Source of the DNA: an uncultured Roseobacter sp.
Lineage (GTDB): Bacteria; Pseudomonadota; Alphaproteobacteria; Rhodobacterales; Rhodobacteraceae
Reading direction: 5' to 3'
Assembly: GCF_947491795.1 (NCBI RefSeq)
Contig: NZ_CANLKW010000012.1
Location: 1 to 44,769, forward strand
Length of the DNA: 44,769 bases
Position 1 is the stretch's first letter, and the number at the start of each line of letters is the position of its first letter. Shown here one piece after another: positions 8,470-16,953 of this stretch. The translations under genes were made by a program, and so were the position numbers. Under the pieces are notes generated by a model that made no database searches, was not told the origin of the DNA, and saw only the letters and a list, made by a program, of their open reading frames with translations.

Positions 8470-8986
8470 ACAGTGTTCAGTTTTTTCCCTTACCAGGGGG
8501 CTGTCCGGACGTGTCGTCTGCCCGGTTTATATAGGTGTCGCAGGCGCGTTGTGCACCGTAACTGTGGCCGCGATGGGGCATGACCGTCACCTCCGGAGGA
8601 CAGATGCCGGAATGCAACAGTGTTCCGGCGGGTTTGATTCGCAGTCTCATTGTGAATGCGATGGTTTTGTTGCCAGATTAAGGACAAACCATGAAAAAGA
8701 GAGGATTTTGTCGATGTGCTCCCCGGTAAACACATCTCACAGTTGAATTTTTTTGCACATGCAGAATTTTGCCAGAGACCAGGTTTCAGCGAAAACGCTT
8801 CTTTTTCGGTCAGTTATCCTGAGAAATCACAAAAAAACCTTTTTACCTCCCCAGATTCAGTTACCCAATTCATGCAAAATTATATATAAGTTTAGACAAT
8901 GTTGTAACGCATGGTGCTGCTTTTATTTTTTGCGCGACGACAAAGTGAACTGTTAAAGATTGCCCGCTCGGATTGGATATTCATTC
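8470..8986. promoter_or_regulatory. Divergent intergenic region between the ATPase operon and the priming transferase
   Basis: About 517 bases separate the leftward ATPase operon from the rightward transferase gene. The half nearest the transferase (about 8740-8960) is clearly AT-rich, unlike the surrounding genes. Promoters for both directions must lie here, but I could not assign convincing -35/-10 pairs or an operator. Short open frames (8490-8735 minus, 8753-8956 plus) show no protein-like features, and I treat them as non-coding. The length leaves room for a regulator site or a 5' leader. Confidence 0.5.
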
Positions 8987-9673
8987 ATGACATTGCATTT
9001 AACGAACCTTTCAGGGGACGCTGAGCTTGATGGACAGATCGTTCATCCTGCACGTCCCGTCAAAGGATCGGCGTACCGCAATACCTTCAAACGCCTTCTT
9101 GATACGCTCGTGATCCTGGCCGCCGCACCCGTTGTGCTGCCGGTGGTGCTGATCATCGCGATGCTGATCGCTCTGGATGGCCGTTCGCCCTTTTATGCCC
9201 AGCAGCGTATCGGCCGGGATGGCCGCGTTTTCCGGATGTGGAAACTGCGCACCATGGTGCCGGACGCGCATCAGATGCTGGAAGAATATCTTCTGAGCAA
9301 CGCCGAGGCGCGCATCGAGTGGAACACCACTCAGAAGCTCAAGAAAGATCCGCGCATCACCCGGATCGGGGCGCTGCTGCGCAAAACCTCTGTCGATGAG
9401 CTGCCGCAGCTGTGGAATGTGCTCTGGGGGGACATGTCGCTTGTCGGTCCCCGCCCGATGATGGTCGAACAGCGCGACCTTTATGACGGCAAGGGCTACT
9501 TCCGGGTCCGTCCCGGCATCACCGGCCTGTGGCAGGTGTCTGACCGCAATGACTGCCATTTCGCGGACCGGGTGCATTACGACGACAGGTATGCCGCCGA
9601 ACTCAGCTTTATGACCGATCTGCGCATTATGCTGCGCACGGTTGGCGTGATGCTGCGCGGCACCGGATACTGA
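8987..9673 (+). CDS. Undecaprenyl-phosphate sugar phosphotransferase (ExoY/WcaJ-type priming enzyme)
   Basis: A 228-residue bacterial sugar transferase that moves a sugar-1-phosphate from a nucleotide sugar to undecaprenyl phosphate, the first step of EPS repeat synthesis. One N-terminal hydrophobic helix (LVILAAAPVVLPVVLIIAML) is followed by the conserved KRLLD, QQRIGRDGRVFRMWKLRTM, LRKTSVDELPQLWNVL, GDMSLVGPRPM and YFRVRPGITGLWQVS blocks; these carry the catalytic Asp-Glu pair and the phosphate-binding region. It is the short ExoY form without the four-helix WcaJ N-terminus. ATG 8987 is preferred; a TTG at 8960 would add nine residues. Ribosome sites are weak for both. Which sugar it transfers cannot be read from the sequence. 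Confidence 0.9.
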   Translation: MTLHLTNLSGDAELDGQIVHPARPVKGSAYRNTFKRLLDTLVILAAAPVVLPVVLIIAMLIALDGRSPFYAQQRIGRDGRVFRMWKLRTMVPDAHQMLEEYLLSNAEARIEWNTTQKLKKDPRITRIGALLRKTSVDELPQLWNVLWGDMSLVGPRPMMVEQRDLYDGKGYFRVRPGITGLWQVSDRNDCHFADRVHYDDRYAAELSFMTDLRIMLRTVGVMLRGTGY

Positions 9674-9789
9674 CCGGCGCGCGGCGTCTCTTCTGCCTTG
9701 AAACAGTCGTATTCTTTTGATCCTCTGTTCATTTGTAATATGGTACGGGAACATTCCATTCGGATGATCCTGTCCCGGTGCGTTATTAA

Positions 9790-12246
9790 ATGAGGTCCCC
9801 TGTGTCCCCTGCCCTGCTTCGCCGGCCCTTTGTGGCCCTCGCTCTTGTTGCCGCTCTCGCTGCCTGCGATTCCCCCGAGGAACGTGCCGAGGAATATTAT
9901 GAAAGCGCGCTTGCCCTGCTGGAGGACGGCGATACCGACCGGGCGCTGATCGAGCTGCGCAACGTTTTTGAGCTGGTCCCCGGTCACCGCGAAGCCCGCA
10001 CGACCTATGCGCGCGCTGTCATGCGCGAGGGCCGCACCAATGAGGCCTACCGCCAGTATCTGCGCCTGGTGGAGCAGTATCCCGATGATCTGGAAGGCCG
10101 CCGCATCCTGACGGAAATCGCCTTCCTGCGGGCGGACTGGCAGGAAGTGGACCGGCATGGTGCCGTGGTCATCGAAAAGGCCATGGATGACCCGCGGGTC
10201 CAGGCAATTGATATCGGCCGCCGCTACCGTGATACGGTGCTGGCCGAGGATGCAGAGGCGCGCCGCGCTGTGGTGGTCGAGGCCCAGGCGCTGCTGGATC
10301 AGCTGCCCGAGAGCCAGATCCTGCGCCGGGTGCTGATCGACGGCTACCGGCTGGATGCAGAATACGGCCGGGTGCTGGAACTGATCGACTCGCTGATTGC
10401 CGAAGACCCGGATGAGCAGGACCTCTACAACCAGCGTCTCGCCATTCTGGCCAGCATGGCCGATGAGCCCGGGATCGAACGGCAGCTGCTGGAGATGGTC
10501 GAACGCTTCCCCAAAGACGACAACATCAAATCCACGCTGATCCGCTTTTATGTCTCCCGCGATGAGCGGGACAAGGCAGAGGCCTTCCTGCGCGATATTT
10601 CCGATCCGGCCGATGATGAGAGCACCCATTTCCTGTCGCTGGTGCAGTTCATTGCCCAGACCCGGGGCACGGATGCGGCCCGCGCCGAACTGCAGCGCGG
10701 CATTGAGATCAACCCCGGTTCGGTGACCTATCCGATGGTTCTGGCGGGCTATGACTTTGCCGAGGGCAACCGGGATGAGGCCGTTGCGGCCATGCGCGCG
10801 CTGATCGACGGCGCCGCGGAATCCTCTGATCAGATCCGCCAGGCCAAGATTGCCCTGGCGCGCATGCTGGTCAGCACCGGCAATGAAGTGGGCGCGCGGC
10901 GTCTGGTCGAGGAAGTCCTGGAAGAGGACGCCACCAATGTGGCCGGTCTCAAGATGCAGGCGGCCTGGCTGATCGATGCCGATGATACCGACGGCGCTGT
11001 GAACAGCCTGCGGGCAGCCCTTGATGAAGAGCCCGAGGATGCCCAGGCGATGACGCTGATGGCCCAGGCCTATACCCGTGCGGGCAGCCATGAGCTGGCG
11101 CGCGATTTCCTGGCCCTGGCGGTGGATGCCTCCGGCAATGCGCCGGCTGAATCCATCCGCTATGCCACGCAGCTCATCGAGGAAGAGCGGTTTCTGCCGG
11201 CAGAGGACATCCTGATCCCGGCCCTGCGTCTGGCGCCGGGCAATGTGGATCTGCTGTCGCTGCTGGGTCAGCTTTATCTGCGCATGGAGGACGAGCCGCG
11301 TGCCACCCAGGTGATTGGCACCCTGCGCCGTCTGGATACGGACCGCGCCCGCGGCGAGGCCAATGAGATCGAGGCGAACCTGCTCAACCAGCAGGATGGT
11401 ATCGGGGCAGCTTCGCAGTTCCTGGAAAGCCTGGCCGAGGGCGAGGATGCGAATGTCGCCGCCCAGCTGGCCGTTCTGCAGGCCCGTCTGGCCAGCGGCG
11501 AGGTGGAGTCTGCGCGCAGCTATATCGACGAGCTGGTTGAGGGCGATCCGGAAAACCCGGTTCTGCGCTATGCGGCGGCCTCGACCCGTGCGGCGACGGG
11601 CGATCTGGACGCGGCCATCTCGGGCTACCGGGCGCTGCTGTCAGAGAACTCTGCCCGTCCGGTGGTCTGGCTGGAACTGGCGCGCGTGCTGCGCGCAGCC
11701 GGTCAGCCGGAGGCGGCCGCGGCGGCGGTTGACGATGGTCTGGCCTCCCAGCCGGAGTCCCCGCGTCTGCTCTGGGCCAAAGCCACCCTGCTGGAGCGCG
11801 GACAGGATATCGAGGGTGCGATCAGCATCTACGAGGGGCTGTATGAGCGTCTGTCCAATTCATCGGTTGTGGCCAACAACCTGGCCAGCCTGCTGGCGAC
11901 CTACCGGGCGGATGACGAAAGCCTCGAGCGCGCCTGGCGTGTGGCCCGGCGTCTGCGCGATTCCGATCTGCCCCCTTTCCAGGATACCTATGGCTGGATT
12001 GCCTTCCGCAAGGGCGACCCCGAGGAGGCGCTGCGCTATATGGAGCCTGCCGCGCGCGGTCTGCCCGAGGATCCGATCGTACAGTACCATCTGGCACGGG
12101 TTTATCAGGAACTGGGACAGAACGCAGAGGCCCTGGCCCAGTATCAGCGCGCCATCGAGGTTGCCGGTCCGGGGGACACACGCGACCAGATCAGCGATGC
12201 CCGGGCGCGTATTCAGGCGCTCAGAGAGGCCGCATCAGACCAGTAA
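9790..12246 (+). CDS. Large TPR lipoprotein of the exosortase/EPS system (PrsT-like)
   Basis: 818 residues: a lipoprotein signal with lipobox LAAC (Cys26), then tandem tetratricopeptide repeats to the end (for example EEYYESALALLEDGDTDRAL and YHLARVYQELGQNAEALAQYQ). The size and architecture match the TPR protein PrsT found in EPS loci that accompany exosortases; its role there is thought to be scaffolding of periplasmic export. Asp follows the lipidated Cys, which in enterobacteria favours inner-membrane retention; whether that rule holds here is unknown. The ATG at 9790 lacks a good ribosome site. A GTG at 9802 with GAGG seven bases upstream could be the true start, and Cys26 would still follow a full signal. 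Confidence 0.85.
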   Translation: MRSPVSPALLRRPFVALALVAALAACDSPEERAEEYYESALALLEDGDTDRALIELRNVFELVPGHREARTTYARAVMREGRTNEAYRQYLRLVEQYPDDLEGRRILTEIAFLRADWQEVDRHGAVVIEKAMDDPRVQAIDIGRRYRDTVLAEDAEARRAVVVEAQALLDQLPESQILRRVLIDGYRLDAEYGRVLELIDSLIAEDPDEQDLYNQRLAILASMADEPGIERQLLEMVERFPKDDNIKSTLIRFYVSRDERDKAEAFLRDISDPADDESTHFLSLVQFIAQTRGTDAARAELQRGIEINPGSVTYPMVLAGYDFAEGNRDEAVAAMRALIDGAAESSDQIRQAKIALARMLVSTGNEVGARRLVEEVLEEDATNVAGLKMQAAWLIDADDTDGAVNSLRAALDEEPEDAQAMTLMAQAYTRAGSHELARDFLALAVDASGNAPAESIRYATQLIEEERFLPAEDILIPALRLAPGNVDLLSLLGQLYLRMEDEPRATQVIGTLRRLDTDRARGEANEIEANLLNQQDGIGAASQFLESLAEGEDANVAAQLAVLQARLASGEVESARSYIDELVEGDPENPVLRYAAASTRAATGDLDAAISGYRALLSENSARPVVWLELARVLRAAGQPEAAAAAVDDGLASQPESPRLLWAKATLLERGQDIEGAISIYEGLYERLSNSSVVANNLASLLATYRADDESLERAWRVARRLRDSDLPPFQDTYGWIAFRKGDPEEALRYMEPAARGLPEDPIVQYHLARVYQELGQNAEALAQYQRAIEVAGPGDTRDQISDARARIQALREAASDQ

Positions 12247-12252
12247 TCCCCG

Positions 12253-12282
12253 AAAAAAGCCGGTGCACGCCGTTGCACCGGC
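12253..12282 (-). terminator. Rho-independent terminator acting on minus-strand transcripts
   Basis: GCCGGTGCA at 12259-12267 pairs perfectly with TGCACCGGC at 12274-12282 around a 6-base loop. On the minus strand the stem is followed by a T6 run (A6 at 12253-12258 on the plus strand); on the plus strand no T run follows. It therefore looks built to stop transcription coming from the right, antisense to the genes here, while partly attenuating sense reading between the TPR gene and the Wza-like gene. Confidence 0.65.
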
Positions 12283-12380
12283 ACAACATTCCGCTGGTTT
12301 AGCCTCTCAGGATGCCTTTCTGCTTTCGCTGCGCGCCCTGAACGATCACTATAGCGACAGCGCAAGCATGAAGGTACAGC

Positions 12381-13001
12381 ATGATGCATATTTTTCGGGT
12401 TTTCAGCCTGCTCGTGGCAGCACTTTTTCTGACGGTGCCTGCCGGTGCGCAGGAGAATTATCGTATCCAGCCGGGAGACACCCTGAACATTGAGGTCCTT
12501 GAGGACCCGCAGCTGAACCGTCAGGTTCTGGTGCTGCCCGACGGGCGGTTCAGTTTTCCCTATGCGGGAACCGTCCTGGCCGGTGGCCGGACACTGGGCC
12601 AGGTCGAGCGGGCCGTGACAACCGGCATCGCCTCTAACTTTGCGATCCCGCCGAACGTCTTTGTGGCTGTTCAGCGCCGCTCGCAGCAGGCAGAGGGGCT
12701 GGCCGGCAGCGAAGGTCTGCTGGAGCCGATCCAGATCTATTTCATCGGCGAGGTCAGCAGCCCCGGACGCCGCACCGTTGCCGAGGGCACCACGCTGCTC
12801 CAGGCACTGGCGCAGTCGGGCGGGTTCACACGGTTTGCCGCGCAAAAGCGCATCCAGCTGCGCCGGACAAATCCGACCACGGGGGTGCAGAGCCTCTTTC
12901 GTATCAACTATAAAGCACTGGCCAACGGGGCCGAGGCGCAGAACATCCGCCTGCAGGACGGCGATGTGATACTTGCGCCGGAACGGCGCCTCTTCGAGTA
13001 G
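12381..13001 (+). CDS. Wza-like polysaccharide export protein, short form
   Basis: A 206-residue secreted protein: signal peptide (cleavage after PAGA, ~residue 22), Poly_export domain starting YRIQPGDTLNIEVLEDPQL (~25-100), then one SLBB domain (IYFIGEVSSPGRRTVAEGTT, ~120-200). It would form the periplasmic part of the channel for the polymer. Unlike E. coli Wza (about 380 residues) it has no lipobox cysteine, only one SLBB domain and no C-terminal amphipathic outer-membrane helix. The beta-barrel encoded 29 bp downstream is the likely outer-membrane partner. A ribosome site AAGGT lies before the ATG pair at 12381/12384. Confidence 0.88.
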   Translation: MMHIFRVFSLLVAALFLTVPAGAQENYRIQPGDTLNIEVLEDPQLNRQVLVLPDGRFSFPYAGTVLAGGRTLGQVERAVTTGIASNFAIPPNVFVAVQRRSQQAEGLAGSEGLLEPIQIYFIGEVSSPGRRTVAEGTTLLQALAQSGGFTRFAAQKRIQLRRTNPTTGVQSLFRINYKALANGAEAQNIRLQDGDVILAPERRLFE

Positions 13002-13030
13002 AAAAACATAAGGGCGGGGGCCTTGGCAGT

Positions 13031-14389
13031 TTGAGAAACCGGGCACTGATGACGGCGCTTCTGTGCAGCTGTGCAGCGATGGCAGGCGCACAGCAGGGAG
13101 GCCTTCAGGCAACGCTTGATGTCTCGCAGTCGCTGGACTGGGACGACAATCCGGATCTTGTTGCCACCGGGGGCGAGGGCGAGCTGATTGCGCGCACCGG
13201 CCTGACCTTTGGCCTGTCCAGTGTCACGGCCCGCGACCGGCTGCGTCTGAGCCTGGGCACGCAGCTGGAGTTCGGCGACCGCGACGCGCTGGACAACAAT
13301 ACCGGGCTGAACGATCCCAATCTGGGGCTGTTCTATGACCGCTCGGCGCGCAATGCAGCGTTTGATTTCGGACTGACCTACCGCGAGAGCGAGGTTTCGG
13401 ATTCCATCATTCAGGATGAGCTGACGGATCAGGATCTGATCATCGACAATGGCACCCGCGCCGATACCCGGCTGAATTTCGGGCTCGACCTGGGCACGGA
13501 TGCACCCTTTGGGATCAGCCTGTCAGGCTTTGTGCGCAACCGCGAATTCTCCAACACCACCAACCCGGATCTGTTTGATGTGGATGATCAGGGCGCCGAG
13601 GTGACCGCCAGGTTCCGGATCGATCCGCGGATCACCGCAACCCTGGGCGCGAACTGGCGTGATTTCGACGCCGAGGGCGAGCAGACAGACCGGCTGACCA
13701 CCGGGTTTGATGCCGGGCTGCAGCTGGCCGTCAACCGGCGGCTGGATGTGGGCATCACCCTGGGCAGCGACCGCGTGGAGATCGACGAATTTGTCTCAGG
13801 CGTGCCGGTGCGGCGGGTGGAAAGCGGGACCTCGCTGGGTCTGTCGGCGGATCTGGACATGACCAACGGTGCGCTCACAGCGGATCTGCAGTCAGACATT
13901 GAGGAAAACGGCCGCCGCACGACCCTGCGGTTTGGCCGCAGCATTGCGCTGCCCGGCGGGGACCTGAGCCTGTCTGCCGGTCTGGTGGAGTCAGAAAGCC
14001 AGGATCTCGCACCGCTTTTCGGGGTGAATTATTCGCATGAGCTGCCGCGCGGCTCGCTGGCCCTGGCCTTTCGTCAGGACCCGGGCACCAGCACCGACAG
14101 CGAGGAAGTCGTCAACACCCGGCTCTCTGTGAACTATTCGGAGACCATCAACAGTGTCTCCAGCTGGAACGCCGGGCTGAGCCTGCGCGATGTGAATTTC
14201 CTCAATGACGCTCTGTCCGAGGACAGCCGCCGGATTGACCTGAATGCCACCTACCGGCGCGATCTGACCCGGGACTGGGACATCGTCAGCGGTGTCCGGC
14301 ATTCACGTGTTATTTCTGATGACGAAGCGGACCGCTCGTCAAATTCCCTCTTCGTCAGCATTGAGAGACGGTTCTCTTTCCGGCCATAA
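13031..14389 (+). CDS. Outer-membrane beta-barrel protein of the EPS/exosortase locus
   Basis: A 452-residue protein. After a short signal peptide (TTG start 13031; cleavage after AMAGA) it consists of many alternating polar/hydrophobic strands with aromatic girdle residues and Asp/Asn-rich turns, such as DRLRLSLGTQLEFGDRDALD. It ends RRFSFRP, with an aromatic residue near but not at the C-terminus. Comparable uncharacterised beta-barrels occur in exosortase-associated EPS clusters and are presumed to be the outer-membrane pore or anchor for the polymer. The TTG start gives the better signal peptide; an internal ATG at 13049 would shorten it. Its position directly after the Wza-like gene supports a shared role. 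Confidence 0.75.
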   Translation: MRNRALMTALLCSCAAMAGAQQGGLQATLDVSQSLDWDDNPDLVATGGEGELIARTGLTFGLSSVTARDRLRLSLGTQLEFGDRDALDNNTGLNDPNLGLFYDRSARNAAFDFGLTYRESEVSDSIIQDELTDQDLIIDNGTRADTRLNFGLDLGTDAPFGISLSGFVRNREFSNTTNPDLFDVDDQGAEVTARFRIDPRITATLGANWRDFDAEGEQTDRLTTGFDAGLQLAVNRRLDVGITLGSDRVEIDEFVSGVPVRRVESGTSLGLSADLDMTNGALTADLQSDIEENGRRTTLRFGRSIALPGGDLSLSAGLVESESQDLAPLFGVNYSHELPRGSLALAFRQDPGTSTDSEEVVNTRLSVNYSETINSVSSWNAGLSLRDVNFLNDALSEDSRRIDLNATYRRDLTRDWDIVSGVRHSRVISDDEADRSSNSLFVSIERRFSFRP

Positions 14390-14406
14390 CTGTCCGGGAG
14401 GAACCC

Positions 14407-14460
14407 ATGCGCACAGAACCCCAACATACCCCTGCCTCCGGGGCGGCCCCGGCGCCATGA
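14407..14460 (+). CDS. Putative 17-residue leader peptide coupled to the rhomboid gene
   Basis: ATG 14407 has a strong ribosome site (GGGAGGA, 14396-14402) and encodes MRTEPQHTPASGAAPAP before TGA at 14458-14460. That stop overlaps the ATG of the rhomboid gene at 14457 (ATGA). The rhomboid start itself has no good ribosome site, so it is probably translated by ribosomes finishing this small frame. The peptide is Pro/Ala-rich with no recognisable domain; its importance may lie in the act of translation only. Seen in the sequence; function inferred. Confidence 0.5.
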   Translation: MRTEPQHTPASGAAPAP

Positions 14461-15125
14461 CTGACGATACCGGAACCCCGGAGCCGCGCCGCTGGCGGCC
14501 CGAAGGCGCACAATGGCTGCCGGTTGTTCTGATAGTGCTGTGCTGCATCGCCGAGGCCCTGCTGCTGCTGGGGGATGCCGGGCTTGCAGGCTCAGGCCGG
14601 CTGCGCACCACCATCTACGAATACGGCGGGTTCTGGCCCGGGCTGTTGCGTGGCTGGGAGCCGAACTACGCCTGGCAGCCCTGGACGATGTTTGTCACCT
14701 ACGGGTTTCTGCACGGTGGCGTAGTTCACATGGTGGTCAATATGATCACCATGTGGTCGCTGGGGCGCGGGGTGATCGACCGTGTGGGCGGGCGTGGTTT
14801 TCTGGCGGTCTACGGGGCGTCGCTGCTGGGGGGGGCGGGGTTTTACGGGCTCTTGTCCTCGTCGCTGCAGCCCATGGTCGGGGCCTCGGGCGCGCTCTTT
14901 GGTCTGGCGGGCGGTCTGCTGGCCTGGGCCTATATCGACCGGTTCTCCCAGCGGGCCGGCCTTTGGCCGGTGGCCCGGATGGTGGCGGTTCTCGTGGTGC
15001 TGAACGTAGTGATGTGGTGGGCACTGAACGGGCAGCTTGCCTGGGAAACACACCTCGGTGGATTTGTGGCCGGCTGGGTCATGGCCTCGCTAATTGATCC
15101 GCGGGCCATACCTCCATCAGAATAG
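14457..15125 (+). CDS. Rhomboid-family intramembrane serine protease
   Basis: 222 residues with about six membrane helices. Catalytic Ser is in GASGALFG (Ser144) and catalytic His in WETHLGGFVAGW (His199), giving the Ser-His dyad; an HGGVVHMVVNMITMWSLG segment matches the conserved H-xxx-N region of the second helix. It would cleave a membrane-anchored substrate within the inner membrane. It ends the rightward EPS series that follows the TPR, Wza-like and beta-barrel genes, 67 bases after the barrel gene. The start at 14457 is chosen because it overlaps the stop of a well-initiated leader frame; a longer frame from 14292 lies inside the barrel gene and is unlikely. Substrate unknown; a role in maturing a surface or sorting protein is a guess from context. 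Confidence 0.88.
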   Translation: MTDDTGTPEPRRWRPEGAQWLPVVLIVLCCIAEALLLLGDAGLAGSGRLRTTIYEYGGFWPGLLRGWEPNYAWQPWTMFVTYGFLHGGVVHMVVNMITMWSLGRGVIDRVGGRGFLAVYGASLLGGAGFYGLLSSSLQPMVGASGALFGLAGGLLAWAYIDRFSQRAGLWPVARMVAVLVVLNVVMWWALNGQLAWETHLGGFVAGWVMASLIDPRAIPPSE

Positions 15126-15153
15126 ACACAGTCTGAAACACTCTAATGCACTT

Positions 15154-16110
15154 CTACTTATACTCTATTAGCACGCGCCGCCGTCCAGTCAGTCGGCTGA
15201 ACCAGTATTCCAGCACACCAAGCATCTCAGGGATTTTTGCCAGGGTCAGGAAGAATGCCCGGTGCCAGGGCATGCCGCTGCGGCGCAGTCTGAGCACCTG
15301 CGCAGGCCAGGCCAGCAGGACCGCCAGGGCTGCCGGATGCACCAGCAGCGCACCCGCGAGCGCGACCAGCGGCACCCCGGCCCCCCAGAGCAGCGCGCGC
15401 CGGGTCTGGGCCACGTTATGGCGTTCGGGCGGTGCGCCGTGCAGTGCTGCCCCCTCGGCATAGGCATGTCCGCCCCGGCGGCTGCGCGTCCACCACTGGC
15501 CAAAGCGGGTAAGGTTTGCGTCATGCAGGGTCATCTCGGCATCAATGCGCCAGATCTGCCAGCCGGCCTGACGCAGGCGCACACAGAGCTCGGGCTCCTC
15601 GCCCGCGATCAGGCCGGGGTTAAAGCCGCCCACCTGCCCCAGCGCCTCTGCGCGCATCAGCGCATCGCCGCCACAGGCGCGGGCCTGGCCGACAGGCGTG
15701 TCCCATTCTGCATCAATCAGACGGTTATAGACCGAAGCCCCGGGCGCACGTTCCCGCCGACGGCCGCAGACAACAGCGCGCTGCGGGTCTGCTTCCAGGG
15801 CGGCACGGGCGGTGGCGATCCAGCCGGGCTGCACCGTGCAGTCGCCATCGACAAACTGGACAAAGCGGGGCGGCGTCTCTGCCTCTAGCGCCCGGTCCAG
15901 CCCTGCGTTGCGTGCACGCGCCGCGGTAAAGGCCTGGTCGGTGTCGAGCAGGACAACCACAGCGCCTGCGGCTCCGGCGGCTGCGACGCTGCCATCGGTG
16001 GAGCCTGAATCCACATAAACAATCTGGTCGGTCTGATCCTGCAGCGAGGCCAGACAGGCGATCAGACGCGCGCCTTCATTGCGGCCAATGACAACAGCGG
16101 CAACGGTCAT
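15154..16110 (-). CDS. Family 2 glycosyltransferase with C-terminal membrane segment
   Basis: 318 residues from ATG 16110, which overlaps the stop of the sulfotransferase gene by 4 bp; an upstream ATG at 16131 lies inside that gene. The GT-A fold starts MTVAAVVIGRNEGARL, with YVDSGSTDGS for nucleotide binding, DGDC at the metal-binding DxD position and the GEEPELCVRLRQAGW region. A C-terminal hydrophobic pair at about 250-285 suggests membrane association. Last gene of the leftward glycan-assembly operon; it faces the rhomboid gene tail to tail with 28 bases between and no clear terminator. Donor and acceptor cannot be read. Confidence 0.85.
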   Translation of the reverse strand: MTVAAVVIGRNEGARLIACLASLQDQTDQIVYVDSGSTDGSVAAAGAAGAVVVLLDTDQAFTAARARNAGLDRALEAETPPRFVQFVDGDCTVQPGWIATARAALEADPQRAVVCGRRRERAPGASVYNRLIDAEWDTPVGQARACGGDALMRAEALGQVGGFNPGLIAGEEPELCVRLRQAGWQIWRIDAEMTLHDANLTRFGQWWTRSRRGGHAYAEGAALHGAPPERHNVAQTRRALLWGAGVPLVALAGALLVHPAALAVLLAWPAQVLRLRRSGMPWHRAFFLTLAKIPEMLGVLEYWFSRLTGRRRVLIEYK

Positions 16111-16952
16111 GGGGCGGCAAAGGGATAGCACAGGTCAAGGGCCGGATGGTCCGGGAAGACCTGCGCGAGTGCGGCGCGGTCCTCTTTATAGATACCCTCG
16201 AGTTTCAGGCACAGCGCGTCGGGCAGTTCGGGGCGTTTGCCGATGGTGCGCGCCTGGCGGATCCGGTCGCGCAGGCTCTGGGGGATCAGACGGCGGCGCA
16301 GAAAGATTGCAGGCGCGCTGTCAACGAGCAGCCCGTGCAGCGGAAACCGCCGGATGCGCGCGGCAGAGACATTCTGCTGTGCCTGGTCGGGCTGCCAGAC
16401 CGGTGTGCCGTCAAAACCGATGAAATCAGCGATACGCGCCAGTTCGGCATCCGGATCTGCGGTCAGCTGCTCCAGCGAGGTGAGCATCAGCGCGTCACGC
16501 CCGAAGGTCTCCGCAAAGGGGGCGATCTGCATGCCATAGCGGCCATAGGCTGTCAGCGGCTCATGCTGTGCAAAGGCCTCTGTCATGTCGCCCTGCAGCA
16601 CGCCGGTGCTCCATTCGTGGATGAAATGCGACACGGCCCGGGTCACCGGATTGCGGATCATATAGATCAGTTTCGGCGCCGGGATCATTGCCGACAGGCG
16701 CGGCACAGTTTCGGGCCAGGTGGGCAGTTTGGTATAATGGGTGCTGGCCTCGCCTTTGAGATCACCGGGGGCGGCATCTGCGTAGAGTGCCTCGTACCAG
16801 TCTCTGCCCCGAGCAAAGACCGGATCATCCGAGAAGAAGTTCGGCTCTTTGGGGGTGGTCATGAAGATGCCCGGCTGGGCGGCCAGCTGCACCTGCAGGG
16901 TCGAGGTGCCGCATTTCATCGCACCGATGATGATAAAATCTGCCAGGGCCAT
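16107..16952 (-). CDS. Sulfotransferase (PAPS-dependent), probably acting on the EPS
   Basis: 281 residues from ATG 16952, one base after the stop of the upstream GT2. The N-terminal FIIIGAMKCGTSTLQVQL is the 5'-phosphosulfate-binding loop, and YMIRNPVTRAVSHFIHEW carries the 3'-phosphate-binding Arg and Ser. PNFFSDDPVFARG resembles sulfotransferases that act on carbohydrates. Membership in an overlapping operon of glycosyltransferases suggests that sulfate is added to a sugar of the repeat unit. The bases before 16952 up to 17069 are in frame but overlap the previous gene, so the internal start is preferred. Sulfated EPS is common among marine bacteria. Confidence 0.85.
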   Translation of the reverse strand: MALADFIIIGAMKCGTSTLQVQLAAQPGIFMTTPKEPNFFSDDPVFARGRDWYEALYADAAPGDLKGEASTHYTKLPTWPETVPRLSAMIPAPKLIYMIRNPVTRAVSHFIHEWSTGVLQGDMTEAFAQHEPLTAYGRYGMQIAPFAETFGRDALMLTSLEQLTADPDAELARIADFIGFDGTPVWQPDQAQQNVSAARIRRFPLHGLLVDSAPAIFLRRRLIPQSLRDRIRQARTIGKRPELPDALCLKLEGIYKEDRAALAQVFPDHPALDLCYPFAAP

Positions 16953-16953
16953 C

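Noticed and set aside
8753..8956. 67-codon plus-strand frame in the divergent intergenic region
   Set aside because: AT-rich sequence without a ribosome site or protein-like pattern; more likely promoter or leader DNA.
9577..11091. 504-codon minus-strand frame over the TPR gene
   Set aside because: A shadow frame of a GC-rich repeat protein, with His/Gln/Gly-rich composition and no ribosome site.
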